A stretch of 64,000 nucleotides of DNA, taken from CAVRQM01 sp963732775. GTDB lineage: Bacteria; Pseudomonadota; Alphaproteobacteria; Acetobacterales; Acetobacteraceae. Positions 9,405 through 17,524 of the stretch are shown one piece after another. The position numbers and the translations under genes were made by a program. Under the pieces are notes generated by a model. The model was not told the DNA's origin. It was given only the letters and a program-made list of their open reading frames with translations, and did not search any database. Position 1 is the first letter of the stretch; each line of letters opens with the position of its first letter. The stretch spans positions 2,232,001-2,296,000 of the forward strand of contig CAVTAR010000001.1 in NCBI GenBank assembly GCA_963732775.1, read 5' to 3'.

Positions 9405-10103
9405 CGCCGCGATCACCCTGCGCACTGCCCGGCGCCGCCAGCCGAGGAGCAGGCGCCCTGGTCGCGCGCCGCCGCGTGACTGCGCGCTGTGCCCGCGGCT
9501 GGTCGCCTATCGCGCGGCCAACCGGGCCGCCAACCCGGACTGGTTCAACGCGCCGGTGCCGAGCTTCGGGCCGCTCGACGCGCGGCTGCTGGTGGTCGGC
9601 ATGGCGCCGGGGGTGAAGGGCGCCAACCGCACCGGCCGCCCGTTCACCGGCGACCATGCCGGGCATGCTGCTCTACGCGACGCTGCTGCGATTCGGCCTC
9701 GCCACGGGCGCCTATCTGCGCCGAGCCCGATGACGGCTTGACGCTGCGCGACTGCCGCATCGTCAACGCGGTGCGCTGCGTGCCGCCGGCCAACCTGCCG
9801 CGAGCCCGCCGAGGTCACGCACCTGCAACCAGTTCCTGCGCGGCGAACTGCGCGGCATGCCCGTCGCTGCGCGTGGTGCTGGCGCTCGGCGTGCTGGCCC
9901 ATGCGGCGGTGCTGAAGGCCTGCGGCATCCCGCCGACCCGCATCCGCTTCCGCCACGGCGCCATGCACGAGCTGCCGGACGGGCTGCTGCTGGCCGACAG
10001 CTACCATGTCTCGCGCTACAACACCTCCACCGGCCGGCTGACGTCGGCGATGTTCGAGGCGGTGATGTTCGACGTGATGCGCCGGCTGGCCGAGCCGGGC
10101 TGA
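9405..10103 (+). CDS. Uracil-DNA glycosylase, family 5 type (frameshifted)
   Basis: This is a 4Fe-4S uracil-DNA glycosylase of the UdgB group, which removes uracil and some other deaminated bases. CALCPRLVAYR holds two cluster cysteines. LLVVGMAPGVKGANRTGRPF is motif 1. NAVRCVPPANLP gives a third Cys, and a fourth (CNQF) precedes LRVVLALGVLAHAA. SYHVSRYNTSTGRLT is the C-terminal motif. Residues are spread over three frames, requiring about four indels between 9410 and 9830; from 9830 on the frame is continuous. The start cannot be fixed, so the left boundary is approximate. The GAN motif 1, rather than GEAPG, favours family 5 over family 4. Confidence 0.82.
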
Positions 10104-10145
10104 GGCGCCCTTGCGTCCGGCGGGGCTCGGTGCAAGTGACGACGG

Positions 10146-10403
10146 GTGAGCAGCACGACCGACATAGAAGCCGAAATCCTGCGCCAGACCGCGGCGCGCG
10201 GGACGGATAGGTCCATCTGTCCGAGCGAGGTCGCGCGTGCGCTGGACGGCGAATGGCGCCCGCTGCTCGGCCCGGTTCGCGAGGCCGCGGCACGGCTGGC
10301 GCGGGCCGGGCGCATCGACATCCTGCGCCACGGCAAGCCGATCGACCCGGGCGAGCTGCGCGGAGTGGTGCGGCTGCGCAGGCGGGGCGGGGCGGCGGGA
10401 TGA
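10146..10403 (+). CDS. DUF3253 domain protein
   Basis: This 85-residue protein shows the DUF3253 pattern: SICPSEVARALDGEWRPLLG, then VREAAARLARAGRIDILRHG and KPIDP. The fold is winged-helix-like and the function is unknown. The start is GTG 10146. Its TGA overlaps the ATG of the next gene (ATGA at 10400-10403), so the two are translationally coupled. It is the first gene of a three-gene plus-strand run with the DUF1499 lipoprotein and an ABC exporter. Confidence 0.85.
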   Translation: MSSTTDIEAEILRQTAARGTDRSICPSEVARALDGEWRPLLGPVREAAARLARAGRIDILRHGKPIDPGELRGVVRLRRRGGAAG

Positions 10404-10864
10404 GGCGCCTCGTTCCGCTGCTGCTCGGCCTCGCTCTGCCCGCCTGCTCCGGCCACGGCGCCCAGGGCGTTCCCGTGCCGCCGCCGCTCGACGCGGCACG
10501 CATCGTGCGACCCGGCACCCCCAACACGGCACTCGCGGCACCGGCCGGCTTCTCGCCCGCGCCCGACATCGTCACCCGCCGCTACGACGTGCCCGCGCCG
10601 CGCCTGTACGCCGCTATTCGCGCCGTGGCACTGGCACAGCCGCGGACGTTTCTCCAGACGGAGTATGCCGACCGCATGCAGGTGCATTTCGTCGCCCGCA
10701 GCCGGATGATGAACTTCCCGGACCTGATCGCGGTGCAGGTGGACCCGGACAGCACGCTGATCCTGTGGTCGCGCAGCATCTACGGACAATCCGACCTCGG
10801 CGTGAACCGCGCCCGGCTCGTGGCATGGCTCGCCGCCCTCGACGCGGCGCTCCCGAAAACCTGA
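10400..10864 (+). CDS. DUF1499 family lipoprotein
   Basis: This 154-residue protein has a short lipoprotein signal (MRRLVPLLLGLALPAC), with lipobox LPAC placing the lipidated Cys at residue 16. The mature part fits DUF1499: VTRRYDVPAPRLYAAIRAV, then TEYADRMQVHFVARS and DSTLILWSRSIYGQSDLG. The family is of unknown function and usually membrane-attached. The start ATG overlaps the DUF3253 stop. An ABC exporter starts 12 bases after its stop, suggesting a shared transcript. Confidence 0.85.
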   Translation: MRRLVPLLLGLALPACSGHGAQGVPVPPPLDAARIVRPGTPNTALAAPAGFSPAPDIVTRRYDVPAPRLYAAIRAVALAQPRTFLQTEYADRMQVHFVARSRMMNFPDLIAVQVDPDSTLILWSRSIYGQSDLGVNRARLVAWLAALDAALPKT

Positions 10865-10876
10865 GCCGGAGCGACG

Positions 10877-12676
10877 ATGCGCAACCTCGGCACCTTCTTC
10901 CGCGACGTGTGGGCCCTGTCGCGCCCCTACTTCTTCTCCGAGGAACGCTGGTTCGCGCGCGGGATGCTGGCACTCAACATCGCGCTGCGGTTCGCGCTGG
11001 TCGGCTTCGACGTCATCTTCAACTACTGGAACCGCGAGTTCTACAACACACTGCAGACCAAGGACTGGCAGGGCTTCGTCGACCTGCTGGTGACATACCG
11101 GCACACCGAGAGCGGGTGGATGCCCGGCTTCATCTGGATCGCCACGATCATCATCTCGATCTCCATCCTGCGCGTCTACATCGTGCAGTGGCTGCAGATC
11201 CGCTGGCGCCGCTGGATGACCCGTCGCGTGCTGGACGACTGGCTGGCCGACCGCGCCTACTACCGCATCAGCCTCGCCGCACCGGCCGACGCGAAGGGGA
11301 CGGCGACCGACAACCCCGACCAGCGCATCGCCGACGACCTGCGCGATTTCATCGGCGACCCGGTGATCGGCTCGCGCGGCGTGCTGGCGCTGGGCGTCGA
11401 CCTGCTGTCCAACATCGTCGAGCTGTTCAGCTTCCTGCTGATCCTGTGGAACCTGTCCGGGCCGATCACGCTGCTCGGCCTCGTCATCCCCGGCTACATG
11501 CTGTGGGTGGCGCTGATCTACTCGGCGGCAGGCACGGTGCTGACGCACCTTGTCGGCCGGCCGCTCGCGGTGCTGAGCTTCCGCAAGCAGCAGGTAGAGG
11601 CGGATTTCCGCTTCGGCCTGATGCGGCTGCGCGAGAACACCGAGGGTGTCGCGCTGTACGGCGGCGAGGCGGAGGAGAAGCACGGCTTGCACATCCGCTT
11701 CGAGGCCATCGTGCGGAACTGGTGGGGGCTGATGCGCCGCTTCCTGTTCCTCAACGCGCTGACCAGCGGCTACGGCCAGGTGGCCGGCATCTTTCCGCTG
11801 GTGGTGGCCGCGCCGCGCTACTTCTTCGGGAAGATGCCGCTGGGGTTCGTGACCCAGGTGGCCGATGCCTTTGGCCAGGTGCAGGGCGCGATGTCGTGGC
11901 TCGTGAACAACTACGCCGACCTCGCCACCTGGCGCGCCACCGTCGAGCGTCTGGCCACCTTCCAGCGCGCCATCGAACTGGCCCGCGCCGATTCCGGGCG
12001 CGGCATTTCCGCCGAGCAGCCGGGCGGCGCCCGCTACGCGCTGCACGACGCCACCATCGCGCTGCCGAGCGGCGAGGTGCTGCTGGCGCATTCCGACTTC
12101 ACGCTGACACCGGGCCGCTCGACGGTGATTTCGGGCCGGTCCGGGACCGGCAAGTCCACGCTGTTCCGCGCGCTCGCCGGCATCTGGCCGTTCGGCTCCG
12201 GGCACGTCCAGCGCCCGGCGGGAAAGTCGGCCCTGTTCCTGCCGCAGCGTGCGTACGTGCCGCTCGGTACGCTGCGCCACGCGCTGGTCTATCCGCAGGC
12301 AGACAGCGCGCACGACGACGCCGAGGTGCGGGCCGCTCTGGCCGATGTGGGGCTCGGCCACCTCGCCGACCGGCTCGACGACGAGGAGTCCTGGACCCAG
12401 CGCCTCTCGGGCGGCGAGTTGCAGCGCGTGGCGATCGCGCGCGCAGTGCTGGCGCGGCCCGACTGGCTGTTCATGGACGAGGCCACCGCCAACCTCGACC
12501 CCGAGGCGGAGGCGGAGGTCTACGCCATGCTGAAGCGACGGCTGCCGGCGACCACCATCGTCTCGATCGCGCACCGCCCGGCGGTGGCCGCGTTCCACGA
12601 CGAGCACCTAGTGTTCGAGCGCCCGCCGGGACGGATCGTGCCGGCTCCGGCTCCGGTGGAGCGGGCGGCGGAATAG
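10877..12676 (+). CDS. SbmA/BacA-like ABC transporter, fused permease and ATPase
   Basis: This 599-residue protein has an N-terminal ABC_membrane_2-type domain (about residues 20-330, several hydrophobic spans; FNYWNREFYNTLQTKDW is typical) and a C-terminal ATPase. The Walker A motif GRSGTGKST lies near residue 420, the signature LSGGELQRVAIARAV near 510, and Walker B DWLFMDEATANLD near 529. This architecture is shared by YddA and the ABCD-like transporters that move very-long-chain acyl-CoA, peptides or cobalamin. The substrate here is unknown. SbmA and BacA proper lack the ATPase, so this is the YddA-like branch. It ends 40 bases before a convergent gene. Confidence 0.9.
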   Translation: MRNLGTFFRDVWALSRPYFFSEERWFARGMLALNIALRFALVGFDVIFNYWNREFYNTLQTKDWQGFVDLLVTYRHTESGWMPGFIWIATIIISISILRVYIVQWLQIRWRRWMTRRVLDDWLADRAYYRISLAAPADAKGTATDNPDQRIADDLRDFIGDPVIGSRGVLALGVDLLSNIVELFSFLLILWNLSGPITLLGLVIPGYMLWVALIYSAAGTVLTHLVGRPLAVLSFRKQQVEADFRFGLMRLRENTEGVALYGGEAEEKHGLHIRFEAIVRNWWGLMRRFLFLNALTSGYGQVAGIFPLVVAAPRYFFGKMPLGFVTQVADAFGQVQGAMSWLVNNYADLATWRATVERLATFQRAIELARADSGRGISAEQPGGARYALHDATIALPSGEVLLAHSDFTLTPGRSTVISGRSGTGKSTLFRALAGIWPFGSGHVQRPAGKSALFLPQRAYVPLGTLRHALVYPQADSAHDDAEVRAALADVGLGHLADRLDDEESWTQRLSGGELQRVAIARAVLARPDWLFMDEATANLDPEAEAEVYAMLKRRLPATTIVSIAHRPAVAAFHDEHLVFERPPGRIVPAPAPVERAAE

Positions 12677-12677
12677 C

Positions 12678-12694
12678 GGGGGCGGCCCGCCCCC
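12678..12694. terminator. GC hairpin between convergent genes
   Basis: GGGGGCG and CGCCCCC flank a three-base loop between the convergent stops of the ABC exporter and the DUF4239 gene. There is no T-run on either side. It could serve both strands. Confidence 0.4.
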
Positions 12695-12716
12695 ACCGGC
12701 GGAAAAGTCTTAGGCA

Positions 12717-13508
12717 TCAGGGCGCCGGCGGCCCCGAACTCTGCATCGAGAACGCCGCCGGCTCGATTCTGAAATCGCTGCGGAACGGGCTGTCGAGCGA
12801 GACGATCAGCACGATCACGAGGGCGCCGGAGGCGCACAGCCCGCCGGTCATCAGCAGGTGCAGCGGATAGCTCGGAGCGCCCAGCAGCGCGCTGAAGATG
12901 ATGAGCAGCCCACCACCGGCCAGAATCACGCCCCAAACCACCGGCGGCACGGTCGGATGGGCGGCCAGCAGCCTTCCCTGGCGGGCGGCGCTGAGCGTGC
13001 CGAGCTGGGCGAGCACCTGCGCCTGCACGTTGGCCTCGCCCGCCGAAGCCGGGCGGAACCTGCCGACGGTCGCATGCACCGCGTTCAGCGCCGGCTCCGC
13101 GCTCACGTCCACACGCCCGGCGGTCTGCGCCGGCCATTCCACGCTCACCACGCTGGCGACGTACGCGTCGAGCCCGTCGCGCAGCGGGCCGGCGATCGGG
13201 TCGGGCAGGCCGGTGGCCAGCCGCCGCAATTCGGCCACCGCCCCCGCCTCGTCGAAGGTCGCCGCACGGGCGTGGTTGAAACCCTCCCAGGTCAGCATGG
13301 CCACGAACGCCAGCAGCACCGCATACGTCACGCCGATGATGGAGAAGATCGCCGTCACCGAGGCGTTGTGCTGCTCGCGGAAGCCGACCGGCGAGACCAG
13401 GTGCAGCAGCGCCTGCACCGCCATCCCGGCCAGCACGGTCAGCCCGACGATGACAAGGCCCGACAGCCAGGTCGGGAAGTCGTAGACGACCTCCGCATGC
13501 ATCATCAT
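12717..13508 (-). CDS. DUF4239 family membrane protein
   Basis: This 263-residue protein has four hydrophobic spans: two near the N-terminus (about 14-36 and 54-74, with IGVTYAVLLAFVAMLTWEGF) and two near the C-terminus (about 190-245, with GALVIVLIVSLDSPF). The long soluble middle part contains DEAGAVAELRRLA. The pattern, including the early helix pair with the Asn/Tyr-rich spacing and the late SLDSPFRSD, matches DUF4239 (bestrophin-like) proteins of unknown function. It is the last gene of a minus-strand trio and starts 6 bases after the CopC-like stop. Confidence 0.82.
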   Translation of the reverse strand: MMMHAEVVYDFPTWLSGLVIVGLTVLAGMAVQALLHLVSPVGFREQHNASVTAIFSIIGVTYAVLLAFVAMLTWEGFNHARAATFDEAGAVAELRRLATGLPDPIAGPLRDGLDAYVASVVSVEWPAQTAGRVDVSAEPALNAVHATVGRFRPASAGEANVQAQVLAQLGTLSAARQGRLLAAHPTVPPVVWGVILAGGGLLIIFSALLGAPSYPLHLLMTGGLCASGALVIVLIVSLDSPFRSDFRIEPAAFSMQSSGPPAP

Positions 13509-13514
13509 CGGCGG

Positions 13515-13871
13515 CTACCGCACGGTGAATGCGATGTCGCCCGCAGAGGCGTCGTGGTCCTGGGCCGAGCGCGCCGTCCAGTGCAGCGTGTAGGCGCCGG
13601 GCGGCAGCCGGCCGGCGGCGGCATACAGCGTGTTCGGCTGGCTGTTCAGCCGCGGGTGGAGACGCGCCACCACGAGCCCGTCGTGCAGGATGCCGAGCGT
13701 GGCGCTGGCGTGATCCACCGGCCCGTCGAAGCGCACGAACACGTCCGTCGCCGACCCGTCCATGACCGCGCTCGCGGCGGGACGCGACTCCATCACCACC
13801 ATGGTGCGTGCCCATGCCGGCGCCGCCGCGAGCACGGCGAGCAGCGCCATGGCCGGCCAATATCGACGCAT
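13515..13871 (-). CDS. CopC-domain periplasmic copper-resistance-like protein
   Basis: This small exported protein of 118 residues has a signal peptide (YWPAMALLAVLAAAPAWA) and a CopC/YobA beta-sandwich. The sandwich shows SRPAASAVMDG, VFVRFDGPVDHASATLGI, GAYTLHWTARSAQDHD and SAGDIAFTVR. CopC proteins usually begin HAxL after cleavage and use that His to bind Cu(II). Here the mature end reads RTMVVMES, so that His is missing, while the late DHD is kept. AGGAGG five bases before ATG 13871 fixes the start (GTG 13877 is less likely). It lies between a 57-residue membrane protein and DUF4239. Confidence 0.82.
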   Translation of the reverse strand: MRRYWPAMALLAVLAAAPAWARTMVVMESRPAASAVMDGSATDVFVRFDGPVDHASATLGILHDGLVVARLHPRLNSQPNTLYAAAGRLPPGAYTLHWTARSAQDHDASAGDIAFTVR

Positions 13872-13881
13872 CGCCACCTCC

Positions 13882-14055
13882 TCACAGCCCCGTCATCGTG
13901 CGGGTCCCGTGCATTATCATGTGCAGGACGGGCATCACCATGTCGGGCCGCACCAGGGCCGCCACGACCAGCAGCGTGAGCAGCAGGCCCAGCGTGGCCA
14001 GCGCGATCCGTGCCGCGGGCAAGCTGCTGTCGCGCTCGGGATCCTGGTGTTCCAT
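13882..14055 (-). CDS. Small single-span membrane protein, 57 residues
   Basis: This short ORF has a GAGG ribosome site about 7 bases before ATG 14055. It has a polar start (MEHQDPERDSS), one clear membrane helix (LATLGLLLTLLVVAALV), then a Met/His-rich tail (MVMPVLHMIMHGTRTM). The TGA is followed ten bases later by the CopC-like ATG, so the two are very likely translated from one transcript. The Met/His tail could contact copper, but that is only inference from composition and neighbour. I recognise no family. Confidence 0.65.
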   Translation of the reverse strand: MEHQDPERDSSLPAARIALATLGLLLTLLVVAALVRPDMVMPVLHMIMHGTRTMTGL

Positions 14056-14170
14056 GTCGGGCCTCGTTGCTCTGGCGGTTGGCGTGTCGCCGGTGTGTTC
14101 GCCGCACCGCCCGCCGAGTTACCGGCCCGGCGGTGAGAAACGGCCACATGCCCTTGCGACCGGACGGCCC

Positions 14171-14189
14171 GCCGGCACACCCTGCCGGC
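14171..14189 (+). other. Leader hairpin before the amidohydrolase
   Basis: GCCGGCA and TGCCGGC form a perfect 7-base stem with a 5-base loop, 20 bases before ATG 14209. It sits just upstream of the GGCGGGAGA ribosome site. It could be part of the leader structure; no regulator is apparent. Confidence 0.3.
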
Positions 14190-14208
14190 AGCGAGGCGGG
14201 AGACGGAC

Positions 14209-15654
14209 ATGGCTGAGTTCGACATGCTGGTGTGCGGCGGCACGGTGGTGGCAGACCATGACGTGGTGCGCGCCGACATCGGCATCCGCGACGGGCGCAT
14301 CGTCGCCGTCGGCGAGACGCTCGGGACCGCCGCGGAGACGCTGGACGCCGGCGGCCTGCTGGCGTTGCCGGGGGGCGTGGACACGCACTGCCATATCGAG
14401 CAGCTGCAGTCGTTCGATACGGCCGACGAGGAGACGTGGGAGACCGGCAGCCGCTCCTGCCTGGCCGGCGGCACCACCTCGGTCATCACCTTCTCCACCC
14501 AGTTCAAGGGTGCGGGCGTGCTGGCGCCACTCGCCGAGTACCGCCGCCGGGCGGCGCGCGCGATGGTCGACTACTCGTTCCACCAGATCGTGACGGAGGC
14601 GAGCGACGAGGTGATCTGGCGCGAACTGCCCGAGGTGATCGCGTCCGGCGTGCGCAGCCTGAAGGTGTTCATGACCTACGACGCGCTGCACCTCGACGAT
14701 CGCGGCTACCTGCGCGTGCTGGCCGCCGCGCGTCGCCACGGCGCGCTGGTGACGGTGCATTGCGAGAATTACGAGGCGATCCGCTGGCGCACCGAGGCGC
14801 TGCTGGCCGCGGGTCTGACCGCGCCGAAATACCACGCCTGGAGCCGTCCGCGCGCGATCGAGCGCGAGGCGACCCACCGCGCCATCGCGCTGGCGGAACT
14901 GGTGGACCAGCCGATCCAGGTATTCCACGTCTCCTGTGCCGAGGTCGCCGGGGAGATTGCCCGCGCGCAACGACGCGGCCTGAAGGTGTGGGGGGAGACC
15001 TGCCCGCAATACTTGACCCTGACCGCGGCCGATATGGATCGCCCCGGTTTCGAGGGCGCAAAGTTCATGTGCAGCCCAAGCCCGCGCGAGCCGCGCGACC
15101 ATGCGCGCATGTGGCGCATGATTGCGCGGGGCACGCTCGACGTGGTCAGTTCCGACCATTCCGGCTGGTCGTTCGGCGGCGCGCGCGGCAAGCGGGTGGC
15201 TGGCGACGACGCGCCGTTCCGCGACATCCCGAACGGCATCCCGGGCCTGGCCGCGCGCCTGCCCCTGCTGTTCTCCGAGGGCGTGGCCAAGCGCCGCATC
15301 GACCTGCCGACGTTTGCCAGGATCACCGCCGGCAATCCCGCCCGGCTGTTCGGCTTGGCCGGCAAGGGCCGCATCGCTCCGGGCTTCGACGCCGACCTCG
15401 TGCTGTGGGATCCCGCGCGGCGCACGACGCTGGACAACGCGGTGATGCAGCACGTCATCGACTACACGCCGTACGATGGCATGGAAGTGACGGGCTGGCC
15501 AGTGGCCACCGTGCGACGAGGCGCCGTTGTGATGCGCGATGGCGTGGTGACGGCCGCCCCGGGCAGCGGACGTTTCCTGGCGCGTCCGCCGTACGACGCG
15601 ATCGCGCCGCGTGGCGTGCTGGCCGACGGGTTTGATGCCTCTCTGTATGCGTGA
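14209..15654 (+). CDS. Dihydropyrimidinase/D-hydantoinase-like amidohydrolase
   Basis: This 481-residue cyclic amidase hydrolyses ring amides such as dihydropyrimidines or hydantoins. The binuclear metal site is visible: DTHCHIE near residues 59-65, the carboxylated lysine in SLKVFMTYD (about 152), VHCEN (about 183), FHVSC (about 240) and SSDHSG (about 313). Length and spacing match the family. The usual companions (dihydropyrimidine dehydrogenase, beta-ureidopropionase) are not adjacent, so the true substrate is uncertain. It is divergent from the CopC trio, with a 153-base intergenic region. The MIQH-like C-terminal ADLVLWDP is typical. Confidence 0.88.
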   Translation: MAEFDMLVCGGTVVADHDVVRADIGIRDGRIVAVGETLGTAAETLDAGGLLALPGGVDTHCHIEQLQSFDTADEETWETGSRSCLAGGTTSVITFSTQFKGAGVLAPLAEYRRRAARAMVDYSFHQIVTEASDEVIWRELPEVIASGVRSLKVFMTYDALHLDDRGYLRVLAAARRHGALVTVHCENYEAIRWRTEALLAAGLTAPKYHAWSRPRAIEREATHRAIALAELVDQPIQVFHVSCAEVAGEIARAQRRGLKVWGETCPQYLTLTAADMDRPGFEGAKFMCSPSPREPRDHARMWRMIARGTLDVVSSDHSGWSFGGARGKRVAGDDAPFRDIPNGIPGLAARLPLLFSEGVAKRRIDLPTFARITAGNPARLFGLAGKGRIAPGFDADLVLWDPARRTTLDNAVMQHVIDYTPYDGMEVTGWPVATVRRGAVVMRDGVVTAAPGSGRFLARPPYDAIAPRGVLADGFDASLYA

Positions 15655-15739
15655 ACTTTTGGTTGAACAACCATTGTAGCGGGACCGCGTCTCGGCTAAG
15701 GCTCACGACCGTCATTTCGTAACAAAGGAGAGCAGCACC

Positions 15740-17521
15740 ATGCGGTTGCTGGCAGGAGGATACCGCATCGCGGTGGTGATGGGTGCGTACGCGCTCGGCT
15801 GGGCGACACAGGGGCTGCGCGCCGAGACCCCGGCGCTGCTCGCGCCGGCAGACGCTGCCGAGACGACCGCGTTCGACGTCTACCTGCCGTTGCGTGACCG
15901 CGCCGGGCTCGACGCCCTGCTGGCGCGACAAGCCGACCCGGCGTCGAGGGATTTCCGCCACTGGCTGACGCCGGCCGACTTCCAGCGGCGGTTCGGCGCC
16001 TCGGCCGCGAGCGTCGCGCGCGTGCGGGCCGAGCTTGCGGCGCACGGCCTGTCGGTGACGGAGCAGTCCGCCCAGTCGTTGCACGTCACGGCCAGCGTGG
16101 CCGCGGTGCAGGCGGCGTTCGCCACCACGCTCGCCCATGCCCGGTTCAGCGACGGCTCGGCCGCATTGGTGGCGAGCGGCGGGCTGCATCTGTCGCACGC
16201 GCTGGCCGCCGAGGGCGCGCTGATCCCGCAATTCTCGACGGTGGTGCCGATGCGGCCGCAGTCGCACAGCATCGGGCCGATCCCCGACAACTTCCGGAGC
16301 GCGCTCGGCCCGTACTACGCCGCCGACCTGCGGCAGGCGTACGACTATCCCTCGGTGCTCGCCGTCAACGGCATCGGCGTGACGATCGGCATCCTCATCA
16401 GCGGCAACTACAACGCTCCCGACATCGCGCAATACTACAAGAACGAGCTGCTGCCGACGAAGCTGTGGCCGAAGAAGATCCTGTCAATCCCGATCAACGG
16501 CGGCACGCTGTTCAGCGCGACCAACTCGGGCGAGACGCATCTCGACATCGAGCAGTCCACCGGCATGGCACCGGGCGCCGATGTCGCCCTCTACAACCTG
16601 TCCGACCTGAGCAACGCGACCATCCTGTACGGCCTGAACCGCATCGTCAGCGACAACGCCGTCGACATCGTCAATATGTCGTTCGGCGAGACCGAGGCGG
16701 CGTTCCTCGCGGCCAGCAACGGCGGCACCGACCAGAGCTACCAGGTGCGCATCTACGACACGCTGTTCGCCCAGGGCAGCGCGCAGGGCATCACCTTCGT
16801 GGCAGCAAGCGGCGACCACGGGGCGGACCCGCTGGTGCGCACCTGCGTCGGCACGAAGTGCACGACGAAGACAACGGTCAGCGCTTCCTCGCCGGCCTCG
16901 GACCCGAACGTGACGGCAGTAGGCGGCACCAACCTCGTCACCACCTTCAGCACCGGCAGCACCAACTCCGCCTATATGGCCGAGAACGCCGAGCCCGACG
17001 CGCTGACCGGCGGCGCCAAGGCCGGGATCTGGGGCTCGGGCGGCGGCATCAGCATCTTCTGGGCCAAGCCCGCCTATCAGAAGCTGGTGCGCACGCCATC
17101 CACCACGGCCCGCACCGTGCCCGACCTCGCGCTGCACATGGGCGGCTGCCCGGGCAACGCGATCCAACCGTGCGGCCCGGACCGGAGTGCCGACGTGGTG
17201 ACGATCGGCGGCCAGCAGATCGGCGAGATCGGCACCAGCGCCGCCTCGCCAGACGTCGTGGGGTTGTTCGCCCTCGAGATCAAGCTCGCGGGTAGCCGCC
17301 TTGGCAACATCAACAGCGGCATCTACACGGCCGCGGCGAACCAGGCGAAGGGCCGCGGCACGCCGTTCCACCATGCCGGCATCGTCGGAAACAACGGCGT
17401 CTATACCGTGAAGGCGCCCTACGACGCCGTGATAGGCAACGGCACGGCGGACGGTCGCCAGTTGCTGGGCGCCACCAACCTGCCGGCATCGGGGATCCCG
17501 GGCTCGACGACCAACCCGTAG
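15740..17521 (+). CDS. Secreted sedolisin-family (S53) serine-carboxyl peptidase
   Basis: This 593-residue protein has a signal peptide ending near LRAETP, a Pro-kumamolisin activation domain (about 45-180, with FRHWLTPADFQRRFGAS) and an S53 catalytic domain. The catalytic Glu and Asp lie in SGETHLDIEQS (E265, D269), the oxyanion Asp in ASGDHG (D359) and the nucleophile in GTSAASP (S500). Sedolisins are active at low pH, which fits an acid-living host. The motif order is GTSAASP rather than the common GTSASAP. AAAGGAGAG precedes ATG 15740. It converges on the sigma-factor gene with only three bases between stops. Confidence 0.92.
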   Translation: MRLLAGGYRIAVVMGAYALGWATQGLRAETPALLAPADAAETTAFDVYLPLRDRAGLDALLARQADPASRDFRHWLTPADFQRRFGASAASVARVRAELAAHGLSVTEQSAQSLHVTASVAAVQAAFATTLAHARFSDGSAALVASGGLHLSHALAAEGALIPQFSTVVPMRPQSHSIGPIPDNFRSALGPYYAADLRQAYDYPSVLAVNGIGVTIGILISGNYNAPDIAQYYKNELLPTKLWPKKILSIPINGGTLFSATNSGETHLDIEQSTGMAPGADVALYNLSDLSNATILYGLNRIVSDNAVDIVNMSFGETEAAFLAASNGGTDQSYQVRIYDTLFAQGSAQGITFVAASGDHGADPLVRTCVGTKCTTKTTVSASSPASDPNVTAVGGTNLVTTFSTGSTNSAYMAENAEPDALTGGAKAGIWGSGGGISIFWAKPAYQKLVRTPSTTARTVPDLALHMGGCPGNAIQPCGPDRSADVVTIGGQQIGEIGTSAASPDVVGLFALEIKLAGSRLGNINSGIYTAAANQAKGRGTPFHHAGIVGNNGVYTVKAPYDAVIGNGTADGRQLLGATNLPASGIPGSTTNP

Positions 17522-17524
17522 CGG

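Noticed and set aside
10016..12607. 863-residue open frame antisense to the ABC exporter
   Set aside because: It is antisense, His/Arg/Gln-rich and without motifs, while the plus strand carries a complete ABC protein. High GC makes such shadows common.
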